Counted from the first letter of the stretch, positions 48,569 through 56,258 are shown. The stretch: DNA of 64,000 nt from CAYMCQ01 sp964389025 (GCA_964389025.1 CAYMCQ010000011.1:11826-75825); one strand, 5' to 3'. Made by a program: numbers and translations. Notes: a model not told the origin generated them from the letters alone.

Positions 48569-49444
48569 CTAGGGATGGGTGGTGACACTGACAAGTTTTT
48601 GCCAGTCGTTGAGTCCGCCTTTGGGCCGCGGGTCCGTTACGCGCCAGCTTTTGCTCGCAGCATCCCGAAACGCATAAATTTCAGCATGGCCATCGTTGAA
48701 ATTAATGCCGTAGGCGAAACCGTGATTGCGCGAGGGCAAATCAAGAAAGCGCGCATTTCCGCCCACATCCACAAGAAACATCCCGTCGTTAATGCTTTCC
48801 TGATCCTCGTCAAGCACGAGCCATGTCGCAGACGGCTTGAGCATTTGACTCTCTCTGGTATAAACCGGATGCAGCGGGTCTTGGCGGCCTGTTGGATTGG
48901 TGACGACCCATGTGGTTGACGCCCCAAAGCTCGTTCCATTCATGAATGAATTCATGGAGACGCTTCTTAGAATGGGTTTTCCCCTGAATTGCGCAGCTAC
49001 ACCGGGAGCGTCAGCCGCGCGTTTGTCGGCTGGACAATGGTAGAGGCCCAGCGTTTTGGAATATGGCCAAAGAAGTCCGATTTGAATCCCCGTTGGATCG
49101 GCTCCGCCATAAACGTAGGGACCCGGCAAACCGCCGGTTTCAGCATTGCCTCCGCACCAAGTGTTTGTGAAGCCGCCAAAGGTGGGATAAGCCGAAACCA
49201 ACTTTCCATCGTTGTCGTCAGAATACAGCCTGCACGTTACCGCGAGCTGCTTCAGGTTATTGACACAGGCGATTCGTTGCGCCTTCAACCTTGCCTTGGC
49301 CAGCGCCGGCAGGAGCAATCCGGCAAGAATGGCAATGATGGCGATGACAACCAGAAGCTCGATCAGTGTAAACCCCCGGCGGGCGGTATTTAGTTGAACT
49401 GCGGAAGCGCGGAAGTTTTTTAAATGGAAGAATCTTTTTGACAT
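48569..49444 (-). CDS. Prepilin-like protein with N-terminal methylation motif
   Basis: The protein has 291 residues. A short basic leader ends in RRGFTLIELLVVIAIIAILA, the class III/type IV prepilin signal with cleavage after Gly and the conserved Glu5. The rest is the globular part found in verrucomicrobial and planctomycetal pseudopilins: RIACVNNLKQLAVTCRLYSD, LYHCPADKRA, and the C-terminal FNDGHAE motif (related to the H-x9-DG motif). The family is hugely expanded in these phyla and may form type II secretion or surface fibre structures. Followed by a strong terminator. Confidence 0.93.
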   Translation of the reverse strand: MSKRFFHLKNFRASAVQLNTARRGFTLIELLVVIAIIAILAGLLLPALAKARLKAQRIACVNNLKQLAVTCRLYSDDNDGKLVSAYPTFGGFTNTWCGGNAETGGLPGPYVYGGADPTGIQIGLLWPYSKTLGLYHCPADKRAADAPGVAAQFRGKPILRSVSMNSFMNGTSFGASTTWVVTNPTGRQDPLHPVYTRESQMLKPSATWLVLDEDQESINDGMFLVDVGGNARFLDLPSRNHGFAYGINFNDGHAEIYAFRDAASKSWRVTDPRPKGGLNDWQKLVSVTTHP

Positions 49445-49549
49445 GGCTTTTTCGCACGTAGCCGTCTGTCAAAAATCTCCCTGACGCGCGCATGAATGTA
49501 AAGTTCAATCCGGTTTTGAATTCGGAAAGCAAACTGCGGAACAAATGTT

Positions 49550-50611
49550 CTAAGCACAACATCGGCCTGAAGGTGCAGGCTGATGTTGATGGTTGTATTG
49601 ACCTCGTTCGAGCGTGCGGCGAACCAGGGTTTCCAACGATGCAATCCAGCGCGGATGCTCGTTCATGCATGGAATCAACGCGAACTCTTTTCCGCCGGCC
49701 TGCTCGAAAAGCTCACGCCCCCGCATCCCGATTTCCTCAAGTGTCTCCAGGCAATCAGAAACAAAGGCCGGACAGATGACCAGAAGTTTTTTCACGCCAT
49801 CGGCGGCAAGCCGCGGGATCTCAACATCGGTGTAGGGCTTCAGCCACGGCTCGCGGCCCAGGCGCGACTGGAATGAAACGGAAAATCTTGTGACACCCGC
49901 CCGCTTCACGAACGCGCGCACCGTCGCGAAACATTGCGCGCGGTAGCACGTCCGGTGCGCCGGACTGGAAACTTCGCAGCAGTTCTTCGCTGTCATGCAA
50001 TGGCTACCCGTCGGGTCGGCCTTCCGTAAATGCCGCTCTGGAAGCCCGTGAAAGCTGAACAGGAGATGGTCATAACCGCCTTGCAAATGTTTTTCCGCGC
50101 TCCCCACCAGCGCCTCGATGTAGTCCGGGTCGTCGTAAAATGGCGGAACAGTTCGCAGGGAAATGTGCGGCGCAATTTTTCGGAGAACTTCCTGGACGCG
50201 GACGACGGCCGTTTCAAAACTCGACATCGCGTAATGCGGGAACAGTGGCACGAGGACAATTTCCTTCACGCCTTGCGCGTGGAGTTTTTCGATTGCGCTT
50301 GGGATGGACGGGTTTTGGTAACGCATCGCAAGCTCAACCGGGCAACTGAGACGCTGGCGCAACTTTTCCGTGACGTGTTTGCTGATCACAACCAGCGGCG
50401 AACCTTCCGGCGTCCAGATTTTTTCGTAGGCCTCGCCGCTTTGTTTTGGGCGCGATGGAAGGATTGTAAAATTGACAACGCAAAACCGGATTGGCCACGG
50501 CGCGTCCAGCACACGGCCGTCCATCAGGAATTCACGAAGATATTTTCGCACGTCGGCCTCGCCCGGAGAATCCGGCGAGCCGAGGTTGACCAATAAAACG
50601 CCTTTGCTCAT
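49550..50611 (-). CDS. hemH: Ferrochelatase
   Basis: The protein has 353 residues and inserts Fe2+ into protoporphyrin IX, the last step of protohaem synthesis. It starts with GVLLVNLGSPDSPGEADVRK. The conserved His block is DHLLFSFHGLPERHLRKADP, and the Glu-containing block LLVICPAFVSDCLETLEEIG follows near the C-terminus. Several cysteines (NCCEVSSPAHRTCYRAQC) could support a [2Fe-2S] cluster or be incidental. It is the last gene of hemE-hemN-hemG/Y-hemH, separated from hemG/Y by a palindromic repeat. The C-terminus has a short His/Gln/Pro-rich tail. Confidence 0.96.
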   Translation of the reverse strand: MSKGVLLVNLGSPDSPGEADVRKYLREFLMDGRVLDAPWPIRFCVVNFTILPSRPKQSGEAYEKIWTPEGSPLVVISKHVTEKLRQRLSCPVELAMRYQNPSIPSAIEKLHAQGVKEIVLVPLFPHYAMSSFETAVVRVQEVLRKIAPHISLRTVPPFYDDPDYIEALVGSAEKHLQGGYDHLLFSFHGLPERHLRKADPTGSHCMTAKNCCEVSSPAHRTCYRAQCFATVRAFVKRAGVTRFSVSFQSRLGREPWLKPYTDVEIPRLAADGVKKLLVICPAFVSDCLETLEEIGMRGRELFEQAGGKEFALIPCMNEHPRWIASLETLVRRTLERGQYNHQHQPAPSGRCCA

Positions 50612-50625
50612 GTGGAAAGAAATCT

Positions 50626-50706
50626 AACCACGGATAAACACAGATGCACACGGATAAAATTAAGCCGTTTCAAAAAATCCGTGTTCATCCGTGTCCATCC
50701 GTGGTT
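50626..50706. repeat. CCACGGAT-type interspersed repeat after hemG/Y
   Basis: The left part AACCACGGATAAACACAGAT and the right part (50677-50706, ATCCGTGTTCATCCGTGTCC then ATCCGTGGTT) are inverted, with internal repetition of the ATCCGTG unit. The stop codon of hemG/Y at 50685-50687 lies inside, so the C-terminal LTTDGHG of that protein is repeat-encoded. A related element lies at 54091-54222. Confidence 0.8.
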
Positions 50707-52124
50707 AAAAATTTTTCGACTCGATCCGCAATGTTGCAGCCCGAAACAATCGAATCGCTCAACGAAACGCCGTCGCGATAATGGCCGGCGAGAAAAAATC
50801 CGGGCGCTTTGGTTTCAATCTCGCTCATCAAATCGCGGTAACGGCCGTAGCCAACGTTGTATTGCGGAATCGCCTTTGGATAAAACACGCAATGCTGGAA
50901 CGTCGGCTTGTCGCGAACGCCAAGCAGCACCCGCAAATCTTCGCAGACGATTTCGTAAAGTTTTTCCGGCGGTAGCGACGCCAGTTCTGGATACCGCTCC
51001 CCGCCGATGTAACTTGTGAGCGCGTGATGCCCTGCTGGCGCGCGATTCGGAAACAGCGACGAGGAAAAAATTGTTCCGAGAATTTTGAAGCCTTCGACTT
51101 TTGGAATCAACATGCCGAAGCCTTCGCACGGATGCGCCACGTCTTCACGACGAAAACCGAGCACGACACTTGCGATGGGTGGGTGGCGGATTTCGGAAAA
51201 TGCAGAGAAGTCCAACGCGCCTTTGTCGGTAGGGCGGTGCTGCTGCGCCGCCCCAAATTCAGGGCCGCGCGGCAGCGCAGCCCTACCGGAAACGATTTGA
51301 AGCTCCGCCAGTTTGGGTGCCGTTCCGCAAAAAATCACCGCGCTGTGCTCAAATTCACCGCTTGAAGTTGTCACGCGCCAGCCATCCGGCGTTTGCGTCA
51401 GCTTTGTGACCGCCGTGTTCAGCTTTATCGCGTCACCCAGCCGCTCGCGCAACGTATCAGGCAAAACCTGCAAGCCCTCATCGAAGGAAAACTTCGGTGC
51501 GCGATCTTTGGCGACTTCGCCGCGCTTTTTGCGCTCGCGTCCTCCGAGGATTTGGCCTTTGATGAGTGAACCGTATTTGTCTTCGAGCGCTTTAAGTTTC
51601 GGAAATGCCTGCTCAACCGAAAGTTTGTAAGGATCGCCTGCGTAAATTCCGGCGACGAGCGCGTCAATCGCGTGGTCGAGAAATTCCTGGCTCAGCCGCC
51701 GCACGACAAATTCTGCGATGCTTTCCTCTTTACCATCGCGCCGCGGCGGGACGAATGGCTCGCGCATCACGGCAAACTTGGCTTTGGCCGTGAAAAGTTT
51801 TGTTGTGAAAAATCCGAGTGGCGAACCGGGCATTTCAATCGGCCGTTTGTAGCGCACGACGTAGCGCGCTTCTGATTTCGGGGCAGGATCAAGCCGCCGC
51901 GATTCCAGTCCCGCGTCGCGAACGAGCTGGGAAATTTTCGGCGACGTTTCGAGAATGGTGTTCGGCCCGAACTCCGCGAGATAACCGTCCTTGCGCAACG
52001 ATTGAATCACGCCGCCGACACGCCCGCTCGCCTCATAGACCGTGACGGGAATTCCTTTGCGCTTCAGGTAAAACGCCGCCGTCAGACCTGTGATGCCAGC
52101 GCCGATGATCGCGATGGGTTTCAT
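50685..52124 (-). CDS. hemG: Protoporphyrinogen oxidase, FAD-dependent (HemG/HemY type)
   Basis: The protein has 479 residues of the oxygen-dependent PPOX family (also named hemY), which oxidises protoporphyrinogen IX (or coproporphyrinogen III) with FAD. The FAD site is IAIIGAGITGLTAAFYLKRK, then VTVYEASGRVGGVIQS. Further blocks are GPNTILETSPKISQLVRDAG, FVVRRLSQEFLDHAIDALVA, GIYAGDPYKLSV and the C-terminal FAD block GFFLAGHYRDGVSLSDSIVSG. About 25 residues (GRAALPRGPEFGAAQQHRP) are encoded by an inverted pair of REP half-sites at 51228-51287. The C-terminal seven residues are also repeat-derived. The RAYT element lies directly upstream, between this gene and hemN. Confidence 0.92.
   Translation of the reverse strand: MKPIAIIGAGITGLTAAFYLKRKGIPVTVYEASGRVGGVIQSLRKDGYLAEFGPNTILETSPKISQLVRDAGLESRRLDPAPKSEARYVVRYKRPIEMPGSPLGFFTTKLFTAKAKFAVMREPFVPPRRDGKEESIAEFVVRRLSQEFLDHAIDALVAGIYAGDPYKLSVEQAFPKLKALEDKYGSLIKGQILGGRERKKRGEVAKDRAPKFSFDEGLQVLPDTLRERLGDAIKLNTAVTKLTQTPDGWRVTTSSGEFEHSAVIFCGTAPKLAELQIVSGRAALPRGPEFGAAQQHRPTDKGALDFSAFSEIRHPPIASVVLGFRREDVAHPCEGFGMLIPKVEGFKILGTIFSSSLFPNRAPAGHHALTSYIGGERYPELASLPPEKLYEIVCEDLRVLLGVRDKPTFQHCVFYPKAIPQYNVGYGRYRDLMSEIETKAPGFFLAGHYRDGVSLSDSIVSGCNIADRVEKFLTTDGHG
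51228..51287. repeat. Inverted REP pair in frame inside hemG/Y
   Basis: Half-site 51228-51254 (GGTAGGGCGGTGCTGCTGCG) and half-site 51262-51287 (reverse complement GGTAGGGCTGCGCTGCCGCG) are inverted around 7 bases. The same half-site occurs singly at 14306-14330. The element has no stop codon in the hemG/Y frame and adds about 20 residues. Confidence 0.8.
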
Positions 52125-52134
52125 TTCGTTGAAA

Positions 52135-52701
52135 TTCGGAGGGGCGAGTTACACGAGCCCCTAACTTCAAATTGTTCACGCCGGTTCATGCCAAATAAGT
52201 TGATTGAGTTCACCCTGATACGGCCAATCTTCAGGCTTTTTGATCAGCCTCTCTTTGATAGGATTCTCCCAAAGATAAAGCCATTTCTGCCGATAACTTT
52301 CTCCAGAACGCAATTGCCGATCAAAAAAATCTCGCTGCCAAATTGGCTTCTCCGCTGGATGCGGCCATCGCCGCGTCACGTCAGCGCGCCAAAACTGAAC
52401 CCACGGCTTCAACGGAGTAATAGGCATCGCTTCCGGCGCGCAAAACAAATGAAGATGATCCGGCATCACAACATAACGTCCAACGAGCCAACGTCCGGCA
52501 TCACGCCATGAGTCCACCAGCAGCGAAACAATCTCCGCGCGGGCGAGCAACGGACGACGTTTATCAACGCACACTGTGACGTATTGAATAACGGTTTGAT
52601 TGACGAATTCTTTCGACGGCAAGTGTGGCCGCCGCTGTCTGCCTAGTTCGTGATTTGTGGATTCCATTTGATTTGGGGCTCGTGTAACTCGCCCCTCCGA
52701 A
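52135..52701 (-). mobile_element. RAYT element with perfect 27-bp inverted ends
   Basis: This 567-bp unit is bounded by identical inverted 27-bp sequences at 52135-52161 and 52675-52701 (reading inward TTCGGAGGGGCGAGTTACAC then GAGCCCC). It contains a single gene for a Y1/HUH transposase. It sits between hemN (stop 7 bases outside the right end) and hemG/Y (start 10 bases outside the left end), all leftward. No target-site duplication is visible, as expected for single-strand HUH transposition. Perfect ends and an intact gene suggest a recent arrival. Confidence 0.9.
52176..52667 (-). CDS. REP-associated tyrosine transposase (RAYT, Y1/HUH family)
   Basis: The protein has 163 residues from ATG 52667; the frame extends 15 codons upstream into the repeat end. 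The HUH metal-binding motif is His71-Leu-His73 in VVMPDHLHLFCAPE. The C-terminal helix contains the tyrosines Tyr125 and Tyr131 (ESYRQKWLYLWENPIKERL), of which Tyr131 in the YxxxNP context is the probable nucleophile. RAYTs cleave single-stranded REP hairpins and are held responsible for spreading REP/REPIN sequences. The flanking 27-bp repeats and the related hairpins elsewhere in the window fit that role. All recognisable residues for activity are present. Confidence 0.92.
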   Translation of the reverse strand: MESTNHELGRQRRPHLPSKEFVNQTVIQYVTVCVDKRRPLLARAEIVSLLVDSWRDAGRWLVGRYVVMPDHLHLFCAPEAMPITPLKPWVQFWRADVTRRWPHPAEKPIWQRDFFDRQLRSGESYRQKWLYLWENPIKERLIKKPEDWPYQGELNQLIWHEPA

Positions 52702-52708
52702 AATTTGT

Positions 52709-54082
52709 TCAAATCGTCTTCGAGTGTTTCCGCTCGCCAGCAGGCGCAAGCGTGTTGTCAAAAGTCATCGCGATGTTGCGGATGAACATCCGGCCAGTGT
52801 TGGTGACTTCAAGATCTTTCGGCGAACGGCGCACGAGGCCGTCGGCTTCGAAAGTGGCGAGCGATTCGAGTTCGCGCTCGAAATGTTCAGCGAAGTTGAT
52901 GCCGAGGCGTTGCGACATCGCGGCGTAGTTGAGCGAGAGGTCGCACATCACGCGCATGATGGTGTCGCGGCGGATTTTGTCTTCCTCGGAAACCACGTAG
53001 CCGCGAACCAGCGGAACTTTCCCGGCGTCGAGCGCCGCGTAGTATTTCACGAGGTCTTTTTCGTTCTGCCAGTAGGCGTCAGGAATCTGCGAAATACTCG
53101 ACATGCCGAACGCGTAGATGTCCGAGTTGCCGCGCGTGCTGTAGCCCTGAAAATTCCGTTGCAATGTTTTGTTGCGCTGCGCGAGCACCAGTTCGTCCGT
53201 TGGCCGCGCGAAGTGGTCCATGCCGATGTAAACGTAGCCGTTCGCCGTCAGCCGCTCGATGACGTTCTTGAGCAACTGCAATTTCACTTCCGCCGTCGGC
53301 AGGATTTTTTGCTCGAGGATTTTTTGCGCGGGTTTCACCCACGGCACGTGCGCGTAACTGAAAACGGCGAGGCGGTCAGGCTGCATTTCCAGAACGGTGT
53401 CGAGCGTGCGATTGAACGACTCGGCGGTTTGATGCGGCAGGCCATAGATGAGATCGAAGTTCACCGAACCAAAACCAAGTTCGCGCGCCCAATCGAGACA
53501 TTGCTGCGTCATGTCGCGTGGTTGGATGCGATGAACCGCCTGTTGCACCGTCGGATCAAAGTCCTGCACGCCGAATGACGCGCGATTGAATCCGACTTCC
53601 TTCAACGCGACGATATGGTCACGAGTCAACCGGCGCGGATCAATTTCAACGCCCGCTTCGATGTCATCGGAAAATTTGAAATGCTTGTGGATGATTTCGC
53701 CGAGCTTGCGAATTTCGTCCGGCTGCAAAAACGTCGGCGAGCCGCCGCCCCAGTGAAGCTGCGAAACTTTTCTTCGCGGGTTCAGCATCGCCGCCATCTG
53801 CGCGACTTCCTTGCCGAGGTAATTGATGTAGGTGTCGCCCTGCTTGTGGTTGAGCGTGATAACCGTGGTGCAGCCGCAAAACCAGCAGAGCGTTTCGCAG
53901 AACGGAATGTGGAAGTAGAGCGAGAGGTCGCGTTCGGTCTTGTTGTTCTCGATGATCTTTTCCGCCAGCTCCGGCCAGGTGAGCGCATCGGAGAATTTCG
54001 TCGCAGGCGGATACGACGTGTAGCGCGGCCCGGCCACGTTGTATTTCTGCACGAGATCGAGATTGACGGTCAGTTTGCTCAT
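52709..54082 (-). CDS. hemN: Oxygen-independent coproporphyrinogen III dehydrogenase
   Basis: The protein has 457 residues. This radical SAM enzyme decarboxylates coproporphyrinogen III to protoporphyrinogen IX without oxygen. The N-terminal GPRYTSYPPATKF is the HemN signature. The cluster motif is CETLCWFCGC (CxxxCxxC plus a fourth Cys), followed by LHWGGGSPTFL, EAGVEIDPRRLTRDHI and SFGVQDFDPTVQQAVHRIQP, which are specific to true HemN rather than HemW. It follows hemE in the same direction. The gene ends seven bases before the RAYT element, which separates it from hemG/Y. Confidence 0.95.
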   Translation of the reverse strand: MSKLTVNLDLVQKYNVAGPRYTSYPPATKFSDALTWPELAEKIIENNKTERDLSLYFHIPFCETLCWFCGCTTVITLNHKQGDTYINYLGKEVAQMAAMLNPRRKVSQLHWGGGSPTFLQPDEIRKLGEIIHKHFKFSDDIEAGVEIDPRRLTRDHIVALKEVGFNRASFGVQDFDPTVQQAVHRIQPRDMTQQCLDWARELGFGSVNFDLIYGLPHQTAESFNRTLDTVLEMQPDRLAVFSYAHVPWVKPAQKILEQKILPTAEVKLQLLKNVIERLTANGYVYIGMDHFARPTDELVLAQRNKTLQRNFQGYSTRGNSDIYAFGMSSISQIPDAYWQNEKDLVKYYAALDAGKVPLVRGYVVSEEDKIRRDTIMRVMCDLSLNYAAMSQRLGINFAEHFERELESLATFEADGLVRRSPKDLEVTNTGRMFIRNIAMTFDNTLAPAGERKHSKTI

Positions 54083-54090
54083 TGCGTTTT

Positions 54091-54222
54091 AACCACGAAT
54101 GGACACGAAGAAACACGAATCGGAAAAGTCATGACACGAATTCTCACGAATTGATTCCTAATCCGTGTCAATCCGTGAAATTCGTGTCTCACTTCTTCAA
54201 GTCTACTTGTGTCCATTCGTGC
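54091..54222. repeat. CCACGAAT-type interspersed repeat between hemE and hemN
   Basis: AACCACGAATGGACACGAAG at the left and GTGTCCATTCGTGCTT at the right are inverted, with several internal CACGAAT/ATTCGTG and ATCCGTG units forming nested hairpins. The hemE stop (54203-54205) lies within it, so the hemE tail STNGHK is repeat-encoded. It is related to the element at 50626-50706. Confidence 0.75.
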
Positions 54223-55312
54223 TTGCTCCTCGAAGAGTATCTACTAACGCCTGGATGTTTTCCAGCTTTGCGTCGGGCGTGACGCCGTGGCCGAGATTAA
54301 AAATATAACCGGGCCGGTCGCGCATGATCTCCAGCAACTTCTTCGTCTCGGCAACAACCGTTTCTGGCGGAACGTCGCTGAGTATCGTCGGCGGAAGGTT
54401 GCCTTGAATCGCAATGTTCGCAGGCAAAATCTCGCGCGCCTTTTCTAAAGAAAATTGCCAATCAATACCAATCGCGTTTGCACTCGTGGCAACGAGGTCG
54501 TTCCAGTTGCCGTGCGTGCCGAGGGAAAAGACAATCTTTCCAGGCGATGGGCGATGGGCGATGGGCGAGAGGCGAGAGATTATTTCACGCATCCAGCGTC
54601 CTGAAGCTTCCTGAAATTCATTTGCGGGCAGATGCCCGCCGTGGCTGTCGAAGATTTGTAGCGCGTCAATTCCAGCTTCGATTTGCATCTGCAAGTAAGC
54701 GGTGACAGCCCCGGTCAGTTTTTCCATCAGCGCGTTGAAAGTTTTTCGGTCTTCGCGGAACAACGCCAGTGCGCGTGTGTATTTTTCTGCGCTGCCACCT
54801 TCCATCATGAACGTCGCCAGCGTCCACGGCGAACCGGCGAAGCCGATGAGCGCGGTTTGGTCACCGAGTTCTTTGCGGAGCAGGCGCAGGGCTTTGTCCA
54901 CGTAAGAAAGTTTTTCTGCGACATGCTCGACTGAGAGGCGCGCGATGTCCGCGCTCGTGCGCACGGCAAAATCCATCCCGATGCCGCCAGTGTCGCGAAA
55001 CCGATACGGCTGCCCCATCGCTTCAGGCACCACGAGGATGTCGCTGAACAAAATCGCGGCGTCGAAACCGAAACGGCGGACGGGCTGGAGCGTGACTTCG
55101 GCGGCGAGTTCGGGAGTCTGGACGAGTTCAAGAAAGGAATATTTTTCCTTGAGCGCGCGATATTCCGGCAACGCGCGGCCGGCCTGTCGCATCAGCCAGA
55201 CCGGCGGGCGATCCACGGCGCGACAATGCAGCGCGTCGAGAAAACGCTGTCTGCACGACAACTTTTCTGACCCGGCGGTTTTTAGTTTCGCGGTGAGACT
55301 CGGACTTTGCAT
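54203..55312 (-). CDS. hemE: Uroporphyrinogen decarboxylase
   Basis: The protein has 369 residues and converts uroporphyrinogen III to coproporphyrinogen III. The N-terminal signature is RPPVWLMRQAGRALPEYRAL. The conserved Asp block is FDAAILFSDILVVPEAMG, then FAGSPWTLATFMMEGGSA, QIFDSHGGHLPANEFQ and the C-terminal YIFNLGHGVTPDAKLENIQA. First gene of the haem operon. A heptanucleotide array (54543-54578) adds a SPIAHRPSP peptide after WMREIISRL, where relatives have a short loop. The last residues come from an interspersed repeat. Confidence 0.95.
   Translation of the reverse strand: MQSPSLTAKLKTAGSEKLSCRQRFLDALHCRAVDRPPVWLMRQAGRALPEYRALKEKYSFLELVQTPELAAEVTLQPVRRFGFDAAILFSDILVVPEAMGQPYRFRDTGGIGMDFAVRTSADIARLSVEHVAEKLSYVDKALRLLRKELGDQTALIGFAGSPWTLATFMMEGGSAEKYTRALALFREDRKTFNALMEKLTGAVTAYLQMQIEAGIDALQIFDSHGGHLPANEFQEASGRWMREIISRLSPIAHRPSPGKIVFSLGTHGNWNDLVATSANAIGIDWQFSLEKAREILPANIAIQGNLPPTILSDVPPETVVAETKKLLEIMRDRPGYIFNLGHGVTPDAKLENIQALVDTLRGASTNGHK
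54543..54578. repeat. Heptanucleotide array inside hemE
   Basis: Three perfect GGCGATG units followed by two GGCGAGA units (period 7). On the coding strand they encode LSPIAHRPSP in a loop between conserved helices of uroporphyrinogen decarboxylase. Confidence 0.9.
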
Positions 55313-55374
55313 CTGAAATCAGCTTAGGGTGGAATCTGAAAGTTGGCGAATGAGAAATGCCGGCCGATTTCGGG

Positions 55375-55403
55375 TTGCCTCCACTAGCTGTCGCGTTTAT
55401 ATT
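55375..55403 (+). promoter_or_regulatory. Sigma-70-type promoter of the toxin-antitoxin pair
   Basis: TTGCCT (55375-55380) and TATATT (55398-55403) are separated by exactly 17 bases. Transcription would begin near 55409-55411, at or just before the antitoxin start codon (ATG 55416 or GTG 55410), so the mRNA would be leaderless or nearly so. Confidence 0.6.
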
Positions 55404-55415
55404 GCCTTCGTGAAA

Positions 55416-55652
55416 ATGACATCATTGATGATTCGCAAAGTTCCTGTGCCTTTGCGCTCGGCGCTGAAAAAGAGGGCGAAGGCGCACCAGCGAACTCTTA
55501 GCGGCGAAGCGGTGGAGGTGCTTGCCAGCGCGTTGACGCCCACAGACCGATTATCCGAGGCGGAATTGATTCGACGCATCAACTCGATTGACATCAAGAC
55601 ACGCTTGTCGCTTGATGAAACCCGCGAGGCTATCCGCCAAGGCAGGCAATGA
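55416..55652 (+). CDS. Antitoxin with ribbon-helix-helix-like N-terminus
   Basis: The protein has 78 residues. The first 50 (LMIRKVPVPLRSALKKRAKA then HQRTLSGEAVEVLASAL) have the strand plus two-helix pattern of FitA/Arc-type ribbon-helix-helix antitoxins, which bind their own promoter. The C-terminal part (IKTRLSLDETREAIRQG) would wrap the toxin. ATG 55416 is used; GTG 55410 two codons earlier is an alternative. It overlaps the PIN toxin gene by four bases (ATGA). Together they form a VapBC-type module. Confidence 0.8.
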   Translation: MTSLMIRKVPVPLRSALKKRAKAHQRTLSGEAVEVLASALTPTDRLSEAELIRRINSIDIKTRLSLDETREAIRQGRQ

Positions 55653-56047
55653 TCGTCCCGGACGCAACGATTGTTGCCGGGTTTATTTTTCCAAAGGATG
55701 ATCTCCATTCCATTGCTCGCGCTGTCCGGCAAAAAGATTCAGACTGGCATTGCCCCGACCTCGTTTTCTCGGAAGTGCGCAGCGTGGCTTTGAAACATCA
55801 TTCGAAGGGCGCATCGCTGGAATCCCTGACCATGCTTTGCAATCTCTGTGCTGCTTCTGTTTCAGTTTATCGTCTGGACAACACTGCCGTTCTGTCCGCT
55901 GCTGCCGAAGGAAAAATTTGGGCTTACGATGCGGAATACGTCGCGCTTGCCCGCAAGCTTGGATGCAAACTGGTGACTACTGATGCGGGCGTTTTGAAAT
56001 CATTTCCGACTGTGGCGATTGATCCGCAAGCTTTTCTCAAATCTTGA
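55649..56047 (+). CDS. PIN-domain toxin (VapC type)
   Basis: The protein has 132 residues. PIN-domain acidic residues can be placed: Asp5 in IVPDATIVAGF, Glu in LVFSEVRSVALK, Asp in IWAYDAEYVALARKLGCKLV and Asp in TTDAGVL. PIN toxins are metal-dependent endoribonucleases that cut tRNA or rRNA. The gene is translationally coupled to the antitoxin. The usual short variable loops are present and the length is normal. No second copy is seen in the window. Confidence 0.87.
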   Translation: MIVPDATIVAGFIFPKDDLHSIARAVRQKDSDWHCPDLVFSEVRSVALKHHSKGASLESLTMLCNLCAASVSVYRLDNTAVLSAAAEGKIWAYDAEYVALARKLGCKLVTTDAGVLKSFPTVAIDPQAFLKS

Positions 56048-56144
56048 ACGCTGTCCTTCTAAACTGATGGGAATAAGTTCGTGAATAGTGTTTGAGTATG
56101 TTTTTGTTGTCGCCGAAGGAAAATTCTTGGAAGGTATTTCGAAA

Positions 56145-56258
56145 GTGCAGGCCGAGGGTGGGGTTGGAAACCACCAAGCTTGTCATCGAAGGCTGCACAC
56201 CTGTCGCCAAGTTTGGACCTTAGCGAACGATCAACGACAAGCCTAACTCGGCCTGCAC
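56145..56258 (+). ncRNA. Candidate structured RNA in a 413-base gene-free gap
   Basis: The region 56048-56460 holds no credible gene. Within it a perfect 12-bp outer stem (GTGCAGGCCGAG 56145-56156 with CTCGGCCTGCAC 56247-56258) encloses a 5-bp hairpin (56157-56161 with 56171-56175), a 7-bp stem (56178-56184 with 56236-56242) and smaller helices. An internal GGCTGCAC (56191-56198) can pair with the left outer arm in place of the right arm, so two folds are possible. Strand is uncertain. I could not match it to 6S, SRP, tmRNA or RNase P. It could also be a decayed repeat. Confidence 0.45.
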
